From Artocarpus heterophyllus (taxonomy: Eukaryota > Streptophyta > Magnoliopsida > Rosales > Moraceae), in contig CM046348.1 in the NCBI GenBank assembly GCA_025403435.1, forward strand, positions 12,921,000 through 12,984,999: a stretch of 64,000 bases of DNA. The letters run 5' to 3'. The position numbers were made by a program, and so were the translations under genes. This document shows, in pieces, positions 9,087-20,180 of this stretch; the first letter of the stretch is position 1; each line of letters starts with the position of its first letter. A model generated the notes under the pieces. That model worked only from the letters and a program-made list of their open reading frames with translations. It searched no databases and had not been told where the DNA came from.

Positions 9087-10105
9087 GGATAGAGCTCTAT
9101 TTACAGAGTGAAGCACGCTATATCTGGTGTTCGGTATCTTTATTTTCCTACATTTGTTTCTTTTTTTCAATCTCACTGATCTGATATTGGCTTACTAATT
9201 GTGTTTTTGAAGCTTCCTAAGGTCTAATAACTGTGATTTGAGGGCCTAAATCTCTCAGAAAAATTAGCATTTATAATTTTAACCTGATTTAATTTAATTA
9301 TAGATCCGATGTCTACATTATAGATATTTTGTGGCCCACACTTAATTCCCTGAATTTGAGTTAAATTGTATATTTGAACTTCTAATTTTCGTATTTAAAT
9401 TAAAATCCTAAATTTATCAAATTTTTGCAATGTGATCCAAATTTACAACATTATTTTAGTGTCACATTACATATAAGTGTCTGCCTTAGGGTATAGACTT
9501 TGTGCTCATAGACTCTATTGAAATTTTGGCTTATTATCTAGTGAAGACTCATGACCAAATTCTTGCTATTCCACTTGAGGTATTTGTAAAGTCTGAAAAT
9601 GGCGTTTTGTGCAGGGGTGAAGACAACGCTCATCTTCTTCATTATTGAAAAAGAATGTATATGTGTGAACCATGAACTCCTATTAACTTCATGTTTTTAT
9701 GAACACGTACGTCCCTCTTTGAACAATTCTATGGCACGACATTACCTTGCAGCGGAGGAAGCTACGTTAATTATTTCATTTAATTTTCACAATTAAAAAC
9801 AGTGTGTTGTACAATACGAAAATGCCCCATTTATAAACAAGACCGTTACACTTTAATCAAGCTTCTAAAAAAATTCTATACTACTAGTAAGGCAAGTGTG
9901 TTACCGTTGAAATTTATTTTCGGCTTAGAAAAGAAAGTTGTAATGGTAAAGACTAGTATACACTAACATTTTTATTTTTATTTTTTTTTCCGAATATACC
10001 TTTGTTATTAACTTGGGAAAACAATGTTTTACCTAAACTCCCAATCTAACTGAAAAAACATTCAAATAAAAGTAATTGCACTCATGCACTTTAAACTTTA
10101 ATTAT
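9087..10105. other. Spacer without a recognised gene
   Basis: Up to about 9230 this may continue an older LTR-like repeat. From 9240 to 10105 the sequence is A/T-rich and holds only short open frames without recognisable motifs. Confidence 0.4.
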
Positions 10106-10210
10106 GATTGTCGTTTGCAAGCTAAACTTTTTGTCATTTGCAAGTTCGAAATTGCTCAGCTTGAAGTTATGAAGAAAAATGACAAAAAGTTTAGCTTGCA
10201 AATGACAATC
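10106..10210. repeat. Near-perfect 34-bp inverted repeat (hairpin)
   Basis: The arms are 10106-10139 and 10177-10210. They are complementary over 34 bp with a single mismatch and are separated by a 37-nt loop. A transcript of either strand would form a long stem-loop of the size of a small-RNA precursor, although a foldback transposon relic is equally possible. A second, smaller hairpin (CGACGGTGA / TCACCATCG) follows at 10231-10252. An open frame at 10076-10279 simply runs through the hairpin and is not called. Confidence 0.9.
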
Positions 10211-10889
10211 GTAAATGTTGTTGCTGTTGTCGACGGTGATCGTTCACCATCGATAACTCTCAAATATTCCTTACCATAGTGTTTATTCATTTTGATTAAA
10301 TATAAAGAAAATTTCTGAAAAGATAAAGAACACCTAAAATTATAATGGTTAATTCAGAATGAGCTATGTTTATTTCGAGAGAGATTTCATTATTCTTTTT
10401 TGAGAGAGTATACGAGCAGCAATTTGTTCAGAATGAGATTTAGGCTATTTCGTGGGTCTCAACCCCCTATTTATAGCCTTTTTTACCGATAAATGATAAT
10501 AAAGAAAATAATTACTATGAATTATTTCTTGGAATAGCGAGAATATTCTTTCTCCATAATTATATGGGCCGACTCTATCCTTATCTCGTGGTTGTTATCC
10601 CCTCTCAATCATGCGTGGAATATTACTCCCTGATTCTGAGGTGATTTGGTTGTTTTCATATCCGAACAGATTTATAATTATTCATTGAATCTAGTCATTT
10701 TATTATCACGACTTCTATAAAATCGATCTAATCTCGTCGTTCAACGGAGCTTCAGCTGATTGGCTCATCACACGGTCTAGACCTCCAGACTTGTATATTC
10801 TTAACGAGCTTTTATCTGATCTCGACCTTGGCCTATTGGGCAGCCATGATTGCCCACGACAGCTGCCACTAAGAATCATCTAGATTTTA
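10211..10889. repeat. Dispersed repeat related to about 14160-14720
   Basis: From about 10330 on, the sequence follows the same order of blocks as 14160-14720. The shared blocks are a CCCCCTATTTATAG or CCCCTATATAG promoter-like word, a CTTATCTCGTGG or CTTATGGTTG block, a TTCATTGAA(T/C)CT(A/G)GTCAT block, and an ending in which a TTGGGC word precedes TTGCCCAC or TTGCCCCCAG. It is probably a transposon terminal region. The type is not determined. Confidence 0.5.
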
Positions 10890-11320
10890 ATGAGATTGGT
10901 ATTTGTGTACGAGATGGCACGAGTAGTGCTTTCGGTGCAGCTATATACACAGTCTAGGTCTTAATTGGGAGATTAAGTCCTTAAGTGCTAGAGTATATTG
11001 TGGTTGGAGAAAGGACTTGAGGATTTTGAAACTAGGTTATCAAGTTGGACGCAATTAACAATGCTGGTGCTCCTCATCCTTCGGCTTGGAGAGTCCCTGA
11101 AATTTTAAGTATTAAAGATGTTTAAGAAGTAACTTCTCATGTGAAAAAAGTGACTCGGTTTGTACCATTCATGGACAAAGGGAATTTGGCGGTCCATTGT
11201 CTAGTAAATTATGCTTGTTTTCATTCTAAAGACTTTGTTCGAATAGGTGTTTCACTATCCTTTTTATTGCCTCTTTTGTGCTTGTTGATATTGTGATCAA
11301 GTAATAAAACCCATTTTCCC
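10890..11320 (+). pseudogene. LINE (L1-type) RNase H 3' fragment
   Basis: Reading the plus strand across several frames gives pieces of the RNase H domain at the end of plant L1 ORF2. They are IGICVRDGTSSAFGAAI, then a LGYQV piece, then NNAGAPHPSAWRV, then KKVTRFVPFMDKGNLAVHCL and VNYACFHSKD. These match in order the usual blocks 'VVRD..G', 'LGY..VE.DS' and 'HV.R..N.AAH.LA.YA'. Stops and frame changes show that it is dead. No reverse transcriptase part is present and no clear poly(A) end was seen. Confidence 0.65.
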
Positions 11321-11638
11321 TAAAAATAAGTTCCAATTAAGTTAAATCTAACAAAAAATAGAAAAATGTATTATGAAAGAAAAGAAAAACACAATCCAAG
11401 TATTTTATTAGTACTAGTTAGGAAGCATTTGTTAATATACTTGTGTAGTCAATTTGTTCATTTTTTATGTATTATAGAAGATCACAATAAAAAAAAAAAA
11501 TACTTAAATGGGGTCTCCCGTGAGGAAAATTATTCTAGAATGAGCAAATTAGAAAAAATATGAACAATAAATTTTAAGTATGAGATTTTAAAAAATAAAC
11601 AAAAAAGTTGAATGTCTCATGCTTTTTGTGAGGTTTTT

Positions 11639-11639
<1 letters not shown>

Positions 11640-11677
<38 letters not shown>
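11640..11677. repeat. (TA)n microsatellite
   Basis: About 19 uninterrupted AT units lie directly next to the left end of the Mutator-like element, probably its insertion target. Confidence 0.95.
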
Positions 11678-11680
<3 letters not shown>

Positions 11681-12990
11681 GTTATTTTTATAAATCCCCT
11701 AACCCATGTGTCTTATTTCACTTTGCATCGTGATTTTTTAAAACCGTTTAAAATATCCCTAAATTATAGAAAACCAGTCATTTTGCCCCTCCATTTAATT
11801 CCGTCTATAATTTTGACGGAATTATTGATGTGGCATTTAATTAAAGATTAAACTATATATTAAAACTTTAATTAAATACATAAAAGTAATCAACATTAGA
11901 AAAAAATAAAAACATTTTATTTTTTTATGATTCTTTTTTTAGCGGCTGTGCAAGAACTTTTTGTCAGTGGGGTCACAATATAGAAAATTAGAAATAGTAT
12001 TTATTGAATAAAGATATATAACTATATATTTCAATGGTTAAGTGGGACATAGTTGTAATTTTTTTTGTAAAATAAGGACATAAAATGTATTTCAATTATT
12101 TTATCGAGCACAACTATATATTTTAATTATTTCATGGAGCACAATTGATATATATTTTTTTGTGGGGTATGGTTGTAATTTTCTTTCAAATTAGAGGCAT
12201 AACTAAGTTTTTTTCCATACAAAATGGGCGTAAAATTTCAAATTTAAAAAATGAGTGGGGCACGTGCCCCATTTATTATAACCTAGCTTCTTCAATGCTT
12301 TTCTCTCTCTTCCTCTCTCTTCTCTCTCAGCCTCTTTCTTTTTTTCTCTCTATTTCTCTCTACTATAAATCACATTTATCAAAATATTAAAAAAAAATTC
12401 AAATTTTCCTCAACCTACCTCCCCATCATCGGCCACTCAAATGCCCACCCCCTAAGCCTACTCCCCCCCTATGAGTTGCCTAACCCATTGTTCACCCCTC
12501 TCAGCCCACTCCATCGCTTTGTGCCACATGTTCATCCAGCCCATTGCCAAACCTATCGTACCCCCACCCGTTTGCCATCTCATCATCTATCGCCCACCCC
12601 CGTCGCCAACCAGATCGAGAGAGAAAGAGAGAGAGAGGAGATCGAGTGAGAGAGCAGAGAGAGTCAGGGAGAAAGAAGATAAATGAAAGAGATAAGGGAA
12701 AGTGAGTCCAGAGGAAGGAGATTAGGAAAAAATTGAAAATAATATTAAAATAAAACACATTTTTATTATTTTTAATATTTAGTTGCTTTTATATATTTAA
12801 TTATGATTTCAATATATATTTTAATTTTTAATCAAATGCCACGTTAGTGATTCTGCTACAAATATAGACGGAATTGGATGAAGGGGGCAAAGAGGCCAGT
12901 TTTCTACAGTTTGGAGGGTAGCGATGTTTTGATTGGTTTTGAAAAATCAAGGAGCAAAGTGAAATAGGATATATAAGTTAGGGATTTATT
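11678..12990. mobile_element. Mutator-like non-autonomous element with long terminal inverted repeats
   Basis: The left end (about 11691-11880) and the right end (about 12750-12988) are diverged inverse complements over roughly 190-200 bp. Matching landmarks are TAAATCCCCTAAC / GTTAGGGATTTA, TATTTCACTTTGC / GCAAAGTGAAATA and AATTCCGTCTATA / TATAGACGGAATT. Long inverted repeats of this kind are typical of Mutator-like elements. The core holds a nested hAT-family relic (11.94-12.30 kb) and a C-rich stretch (12420-12620). The flanks are TA-rich, so I could not define a target duplication and the ends are approximate. No transposase was found. Confidence 0.75.
11940..12297. mobile_element. hAT-family relic nested in the Mutator-like element
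   Basis: The left end reads AGCGGCTGTGCAAGAACTTT followed by a GTCAGTGGGGTCACAA block. The right end reads CCTAGCTTCTTCAATG. These are eroded forms of the CAGTGGCGGAGCCA... / ...CTAGCTCCGCCACTG ends of the hAT-like family represented intact at 2626-3004. A perfect 14-bp palindrome, GGGGCACGTGCCCC, lies at 12257-12270. No clear target duplication remains. Confidence 0.55.
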
Positions 12991-14159
12991 AATATATATA
13001 AATTATATACCTATATATGTATGTATAAATATATACATCCTCTAGAACTTTATCCAAAATCACAATGCTGGTGAGAAACAAATTTTTAAACTGAACCGTG
13101 AAATATCTAAACAAGTACAAAAGAGAAAAACAATGCAAGATAGGAAATTGACATAGACTTGAGTAAAATATTTCAAAACCAGTTATGGTGTAATTATGCA
13201 AAGTAAGACCATATACAATGTTTAAAAACCATGAAATTGGAAGGATTCTAAGTAAAACTTGACACGTGCACAAGTCGACTAAAAAATCCTAGACAAAGAG
13301 GTTTCAAGTGCTACACATCCCAATTAACATTTTTAAAAGGTTTTAGGGTCGGTTGGGATGCAGCCATTAACTATCAAAAAGCGACAGTTTCTGTTCTTAG
13401 TTTTACCGATCTTTGAAAAAGTCGGTCTAGTGACTGTTACGTGAATATTCGTAAAATATTCTACATACTTTCAAAAATTACAAAATTAGTGCCTTAATGA
13501 AGGTAAGAACTAGAAATTTCTAGAGAGTTTTTACATATTTAATTTTGAGTCTCTTAATCTCTGCAAAAATGTGTTGGAATCTAACTATAGTATTAGGTTT
13601 TTCTACAGAAATTTTCAAATTTGCCCAAATCTTGAAATAACATAACTTAGACTACAGATGTCTGATTAAGGTAGTTTTTGTGGCTATGTAAAGCTTAGGA
13701 AGTGCATTTTCTTGTCTTATAGTTTTCAAGGCTATATACTAAGTGAAGATATCCGATTTTATACTTTTCTCTACACAGCCACTATTTCACTTTCTCCGAT
13801 ATTATTGTTTCACACCTCTAATGCCAAATTATACTTTACACACAAATTGATTTTCCTATACTCACATAATATTTGTTTAAGACATCATCTTTCTTAACTA
13901 AATCGCACCCTCCACTAATCTTAAATAATGTTTATGTAGACGCTAAGACCCACAATTTCCTATAATCAACACTTGCCAATATAATGTAGATCAAAATCTC
14001 ATGAAGCTAAACTAAACTAGTATGAGATCCATTGTATAGAGAAAACCTTAAAAGAAACATTTTTTAATTTATCCCTATTGACGGTTGAAATTTGCTAACA
14101 ATAAACTCACACTAAATCCTCACCACAATGACAAATACACTAACATTGGTGGAATTTAA
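12991..14159. other. A/T-rich spacer without a recognised gene
   Basis: Only short open frames without motifs occur. The segment at about 13340-13440 (GGTCGGTTGGGATGCAG) resembles the start of a small transposon, but no second end was found. Confidence 0.4.
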
Positions 14160-15624
14160 AGTGCAGAAAATGAATAAAAGACATGAAGAATTATAGTGGT
14201 TCACTCGTTGACAACTGTTTCCACTTTGAGAAAATTTTCTCTATTTTTCTTTAAGAATGCATAATACCAAAATACCAAAGCTCGGGCCCTTTTCTGTAGT
14301 TTTTACCCCTATATAGCTCTTGGTTAAATACATATTAAAATGGGGGAAAATCAAATTAATTAGGAAATATATCCTTTCAATAATTATCTCAATGACTTTC
14401 CCCTATCTTATGGTTGATTTCTTCACCTAGATCTTGTGTGGAACATTGTTTCTTGATTCTATGGATATTTGATTGTCGTCTCTCAATATAAACTTGCCCT
14501 TTTCGTTCATTGAACCTGGTCATCTCATCGTCTCGACTCCTACAATTTCTGGTTTATCTTGCTTTCAGGGAGAGCTTTTCTCATCCAGTGAGGAGGTCGA
14601 CCCTATCTTTAGGACTTGGATTTTTTTTAAGCTCCCTTGATAATCTCAACTTTAAGACATTGGGCGACTAAGATTAACTACAACAATTGCCCCCAGTGGC
14701 GAATCATTCTTCAAGTTGCTTTGCGCTTGTTTGGTTGAGATTTGGTTAACCCCATCCTTTCAGAGATTGCTCGTTAAGAAAGTTTCTGAGCCAAAGTAAT
14801 GATTTTAACACAGAGGCTCTGACTCCTTGGGCAGCCAAACAATCGCATCTATTGACATATCTTTCAAATTAGAAAATCAAACGTCGCTTTGCTTTCTTGA
14901 GGTTTTAATTGAAGTTGTTAGGTCATCTCAGATTTTTTTTTTTTTTTTGCGTAAATCTACACCATAGGATGTTGACCCTTGGAAGCCCTAGCCTTGGCTG
15001 TTAGATTGCTAGTTTCTCAATCCAACAGCTTAGATTGATTCACCTGAATAGTCTATATATATCGAGTTTCAAGACTTATTTCTATTAGGTTTTCTTTGAC
15101 GTTTTGGTGAAACTCTGCCCGAATTCCACCAAATGTTTGGTTCTTCTTCAATCTTCATTTGTTGCATCCGAGTTCAATTTTCCACATTTGCAAGAGATCT
15201 TTCAGCTTCAAGGTCCTTTTCTTCGTTTTCAAGCTCCAAAAATTAATGAGTTCCTCGAAACCACTTTTCTTTTTATTTATCTTGGTCTGTTTTGTTTTGT
15301 GACTTTATTCCTTTCTGATTTTAGAAAAATAGGTTAAACATAACAAAATGGCACTTAAAAAAGTAGAACATACCTGTTTTTAGGGCTCTTAGAACACTTT
15401 TACACAATTTGAGGCAATTTGAGGGTGCTTTGTTTGATCTTCTAGATTATCAGATGAGTCGATCTTCTTATGAAGCGATCGAATATTTGATAAATAAGTC
15501 GACTGTTTTGTCAAAGGTTTAAACCTATGGGTTCCAAATTGACTCCTTCCAATTGTTAGGTCTTTAGGTCGATCTCTTGATTTAGGAAAGTCATCAATTT
15601 ATTTTCTTTTGGTTTCTTCAGATC
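14160..15624 (+). repeat. Transposon-like terminal region and leader
   Basis: The part at 14160-14720 is the second copy of the repeat seen at about 10330-10890. It is followed by a TATA-like TCTATATATATCGAG near 15050 and about 550 bp of pyrimidine-rich leader ending just before a short open frame at 15625. The layout is that of a promoter and leader of an element's gene. The element type is unknown to me. Confidence 0.4.
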
Positions 15625-15804
15625 ATGGCATCATCTAGCAGTCATCAAGAGGTTGAGCCATCCGGGCGAGATGACACAATGGCCCCTGATGACGATCCCT
15701 TCTTTAGAGACATTTTCGATTTCACCATAGTCACCTCGACGGACAGTGTTCATGAAATGGTAGACAACGTCTCCATTCCAATATTGGAAACTATAAAGGA
15801 TTAA
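15625..15804 (+). CDS. 59-codon open frame, probable N-terminal piece of an element-encoded protein
   Basis: ATG at 15625 opens a frame that starts MASSSSHQEVEPSGRDD and ends at TAA 15802-15804. It is hydrophilic, starts with a serine run, and is rich in Asp and Glu (DDDPFFRDIFDF). Coding-like composition and a long leader with a TATA-like box suggest the start of a transposon or retroelement gene cut off by a later rearrangement, because plain A/T-rich sequence follows at once. I do not recognise the family. It could also be a chance frame. Confidence 0.35.
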   Translation: MASSSSHQEVEPSGRDDTMAPDDDPFFRDIFDFTIVTSTDSVHEMVDNVSIPILETIKD

Positions 15805-16338
15805 GGCATATAAAGGTTACATTATTAAAACTCTTAACTTTTAAAGATTTAGAGACTTGACCAAGTCAAACAGTGTTTCATGGCATAGAATAGTTGTATC
15901 AATTTCTCATCATAAATCCAAGATCAAACACAAAAAGAAAGATAAATTCAGATTTAAATAAAATAGCAAGAAGTAGAAGAAAATCTTACCTTAAATATTT
16001 TGATAAAATCTCTTGAGGGGTTTTGAAATAAATGTTTCCATGAACGTTTTAAGGTGTGTGGTGTGGACCACCAGCACTAGAGACGGCAGCTCATGATGAG
16101 GACCGTGGCGGAGCTCCAATGGATAGTAGAGGATGGTTGATTTACATGGATAATATGGATCTTATTTTTTTCTTCTCTTAATTCTTAGCATTTAGAAAAA
16201 AGAATCATTTTAATTTGAACTTGAAATGAAGGGGTTATGGAGTTTTAAAGCTTTGAATTTCTATGGAAGAAAGAGGGGGGTGTGAAAAAGGAAGAAAAAA
16301 GGAAAACAGATAAAAGTTGGGTTAGACCATTTTTATAA
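15805..16338. other. Spacer with a gene-like 5' fragment on the minus strand
   Basis: On the minus strand, about 16140-15980, a GC-richer piece runs into AAGGTAAGATTTT, a good splice-donor match, followed by A/T-rich sequence. It looks like a first exon end and intron start. No coding frame that I recognise is attached, so it is noted only. Confidence 0.3.
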
Positions 16339-17663
16339 AAAAATAAATTAACTTGACACCTTTGTATTTTACCCAAAATGTAGTGACACTCTCTAGACCA
16401 GAACTAACCACACTAACACCTCCTAATTGTTTAAAAAATTATAGAGAGACCCCTCTGTTAGTTGACCATGAGATGATTGTTAACTTTGACAGTTAATTTT
16501 GTTTAAAATACTAAAAATTGTCCCTCCATCCATTAAAAAGCATTTTTAATTATTTATATAACTGAAATAATGATTTTACCCCTCTTTGACATTAAAAATA
16601 AGTTCAAATAATTTGTACACACTTGTAACCATAAATTTAACTTTAATAGATTCTTTAAAACAAAATTTCTTTAATAAAAGATAACAATTATATCCAAAAT
16701 GAGATAAAATACAAAGATTAAAATTATATCTTTCAAAAAAGTACACAATTAATTCTCCAATCATATAACATCTCAATCTACATTTTCAATTCTAACCAAA
16801 ATCACACATTAATATCAACAAAACAAAGACAAATTAATTTCGACAAAACCAACATTAACTAATTTCAACAAGCCATAATTCAATTATATAATGCAGAACA
16901 TTTTCATAAAATTTAAAATTATAAAAAAATAAAAAACAGACACTTTTTCATAAAAATTAAAAAATAGATATAAAGTCTTAAAAATGTTGAAATAAAGTAA
17001 AAGAAAACCTATGGTAAAAAAAACCATGTCTCATACTTCCTTTTTCTATCTTTCGAACTTTGGGGCATGGGTTGGGGACGCCAACGAGGGTGGGGATGCC
17101 AGGGAGAGAGGCGGTGCAATGGGGGTGTGGAGGGTGACAGGGTGGGGGTTGCTACAGGTGGTGGAGAAGGCGCTACGATGGTCTAGGATTGGGGGTGGGC
17201 TAGGCATAAGGGGAAAAGGATCACAAAGGGAGAGGGGCAGACGGGTTGGGGAAGGGGGTCTCATGAGGGTTGCATGGTGGCAGGTGGTTTAGGCAGTTGG
17301 AGATGGCGGCAGGAGTTAGAGACGGGCTTCTTGGCGATTAGAGCTGCAATAGCCAGAGGAAGGTCATGGAGGGACAGGGAAGTTGAATGAGGCGATTGGG
17401 CGGAGAGGGGGAGGGAGCGGTTGGGTGGGGTGGGTTGTTTGTTTAGGTCTTGTTTGTATGGTTAGTCTTTTAGGGTTTTTTCTTTAAATCAATGATTAAG
17501 ATGTAATTTTATAGATCAATGGTCAAAGATTAAATAGACATTTTGGTTTTTTTAAAACAAAATTTTAACAAGAGTTAAGTCCAGGAGGTTTTAGTGTGAT
17601 TAGTTTTGGTGTAAGGGGATCACTGTAATTTGGATAAAACACATGAGGTGTTAGTGTAATTTA
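16339..17663. mobile_element. Mutator-like non-autonomous element with GC-rich core
   Basis: The left end (about 16341-16430) and the right end (about 17570-17663) are inverse complements over about 85-90 bp. Matching landmarks are TAAATTAACTTGACACC against TAAATTACACTAACACC, then TTTTACCCAAAATGTAGTGA against TTTATCCAAATTACAGTGA, then ACTAACCACACTAACACCTC against ACTAATCACACTAAAACCTC. TTTATAA lies just outside both ends (within 16330-16338 and 17664-17672), consistent with a 9-bp duplication that has two mismatches. The core (about 17045-17445) is strongly G-rich on the plus strand. No transposase is present. Confidence 0.75.
17045..17445. other. G-rich core of the Mutator-like element
   Basis: About 400 bp is dominated by GGG and GGTGGGG words in an A/T-rich setting. 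It gives long open frames on both strands (17011-17292 plus, 17046-17264 minus) that look like low-complexity translations. It may be captured host DNA or simply the usual core of this element group; the core of the element at 11.68-12.99 kb has similar words on the opposite strand. Confidence 0.5.
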
Positions 17664-17751
17664 CCTTTATAACATATAAAACCCTTAAGATAAGTCCAAG
17701 TTAAATAATGTAGTTTATATTAGTTTCTAATTCATAATAAGATATTAGACA

Positions 17752-17905
17752 ACGAGTGAGGGCAACCTAGTTGGTTGTAAGTCCCTTCACCCCAACCATA
17801 GGTTGAGAGTTCGAGTCATACTGAGTCTCACTTGAAAGTTGTGACATTCCCCTCCCCCCCACCACCCCCCCCCCCCCTCTTATATCAAAAAAAAAAAGAA
17901 GAAGG
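17752..17905 (+). mobile_element. tRNA-derived SINE with target duplication
   Basis: The body starts with a pol III A-box-like CAACCTAGTTGGTTGTAAG and has a B-box-like GAGAGTTCGAGTCATAC about 40 bp later. It then has a C-rich tract (about 17850-17878) and ends in a poly(A) stretch (about 17887-17898). GATATTAGACA occurs directly before (17741-17751) and directly after (17906-17916), a perfect 11-bp duplication left by target-primed reverse transcription. The length of about 150 bp is usual for plant SINEs. Confidence 0.88.
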
Positions 17906-17916
17906 GATATTAGACA

Positions 17917-19749
17917 CTTAACATTGGATAGAGAACTAACTCATCAGTCATAAGAAAGAATGGTTAGGTACTCAGCCTTACAAAGAAAAGTGGTCAATCG
18001 CGGATACTTTTTTATGGCCATTGGCTTTTGCTTTTTTTCAGGTGCAAGAAATAAAGAAGTCTATAGAGGAGAAAGTCAAGACTCAATAGCAAAACAAAAG
18101 GCAACACAAAAATTTAAAAATGGACAGAAAAATATGACCTTTTTTTTTTTTTTGTGACTGATCATACTTGACATCCAAGTTTGTGTCGATGAAAAAATTA
18201 CGTCAGAAATTTGTTAGGAAATTTCCTAGCTATAATATTTATTGATTAAAAGGAAAACGAATGGCCAGAAAAAGATTGTTTTGGTCAGTTGATCAACCTT
18301 AGCAACATAAAGAAGTTTTGGGCGCTAAAGGATATATATCTTAATGACTTTGATTCGACAATTTGTTGCGGAAAATTTCAATTAGGTGATTAGATAATTA
18401 ACTAATCGTTTTAATAGTCAATTTAAATTTGATATAGAGAAAAAAAAAAAGTATTAAAACCTAAAAGTAGTTCTACAACTACAAGCTGTCTTAAACTAAT
18501 TATTAATTATTAACATATGTAATATCTAAGCCGTGAACGCTCCTTTCTCTCTCTAACCTTTTTTTTTTTAGGTTGATTAACACATGTAGACGTGCAGTCA
18601 AAAATAAATTATATTAATTAGCGAATAGGTTTGAGTTAATTGGGCCCTTGATAATCATTAATATTAGGTTTCAAACCGACTTCAATACTCATAATCAAAC
18701 AAATAAAAGTTAGTTGCAGATAATATCATGAATTATAAACATAAATTAAAGAAATGGAAAGGCTAAATAAAAACACTACATCAAACTTTATAGTTTTTCA
18801 TTTAATTTTGAGTTTCCTGCAATATTGAGTCTTTTTTACTATATATATATATAGAAAATATGGTTCAAATTACAACAATATTTGAAAATTATGGAAATGT
18901 GGAAATAGGGAGAACTTGTGTGTGTGGGGCTTGGATCACCTCCTCCACTCAAAGGGGAATTTTAGGTTTATTTATAGAGGTCAAACACACTACACAAGAG
19001 TTTTCGTGCAAGAAATAGTGAACCTGAACAGTTACAAAGGGAATGAGACACGTGTCCTATGGCAAGCGACTACGCATTACAGTCTTCCTCAGCTCAAGTA
19101 ATGGTTCGATTCATGAATTGTAACTTCCTCCAAGTAGGTATTGGCTTCAGATTAATTGACACCCTAAATTGAGCACATCGACCACAATGAGCACTGAGTT
19201 GGCGCATAACAAGTAGTTTGGATAAGCTGAATTTCTTTGGTCTTGGGCAAATATTTCGAGCATTGAACGACCATCCACATGATTGGACTCGTTGGGCTCA
19301 ACATTTTGTCTAGACTGCAAGTACGCACGGCCTAAGGGTTAGGCCTTCGATTTGGGCTTCTCCAAATCGGATCCCAACATGTGTATAGAACTATAAAATT
19401 AAGTAGCATGTGGAGTTTTTACTAGAGTAAAAACAAAGTCTAATGGGAGTAAACATAAGGCAGAGCTAAAATGGCATCGAGTGGTGGCATTACTGGGTCT
19501 CTCGCATAGTGTGATTGGTGCTGTCTATAATTAATAGAAAGGATAGAACCACTCATGGATCAATATAGGCTGGCTACCTTCGGAACTTTTATTTTCTTTT
19601 AAGTTTATATATAAAGTTTAATAAAACTAGTATTTTATCTTTTTTATAATTGTATTTAGCTCTCCCTATAATTTTAATCTATCTCCTTTAGAATTTTTGA
19701 TTTCTTTATTTGTCCCACCTATGCTCGTTCTGATTAATTTTTCTGGCCC
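17917..19749. other. Spacer with transposon-like segments
   Basis: 17917-18880 is A/T-rich and has no gene. 18890-19400 looks like the terminal region of an element of the type seen at 10.33 and 14.16 kb. It includes a short-palindrome area around 19330-19375 with CCTAAGGGTTAGG and GATTTGGGCTTCTCCAAATC. No end or coding part can be defined. Confidence 0.35.
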
Positions 19750-20180
19750 TGTCACGCCCCGGAGTACGGGAAGTGACGTGGCGGATTATTTAGATTAATT
19801 AAAAGAGAATTTAATTAAAACCAATGGTTTAAGGATCAAATTAAGTAAGAAATAAGAAGATTTCTATCACATTTTTATAAAAGGATTTGTAAATATTAAG
19901 CAAGTAATAAGAATTAATAAAGAACCGCGAGTATGGATTCCACAACCCACAATTTGTGCACACACATGGTTCTGACAATATCATAAATACAATCACAGTC
20001 CAAGTACAAATAAAGTTAAATCTTACATGCCTTGATTAAATAATACAAAATATAAATCAATCCTCCTTGATTACATTAACACTAATTCATTAATTAATGT
20101 TAAAACGTTAATTATGACACACTAATTCATTATTTGCATTACATTAACACTAAATAAATTACATGGCGTTACATGCCCAC
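19750..20180 (-). mobile_element. Partial LTR related to the solo LTR at 28290
   Basis: It begins TGTCACGCCCCGG and then follows the same block order as 28290-28620. The shared blocks are a TTAATTAA-rich stretch, CCCACAATTTGTGCACACAC against CCCACAACTTGTGCACACAC, AATCACAGTCCAA, and TTACATGCCTTGATTAAATA. The similarity fades after about 20080-20180, so this is the 3' end (minus orientation) of a truncated LTR. Confidence 0.7.

Noticed and set aside
12471..12758. Frames in the C-rich and GA-rich core of the Mutator-like element
   Set aside because: They are low-complexity translations (Pro-rich or Glu/Arg-rich) without motifs.
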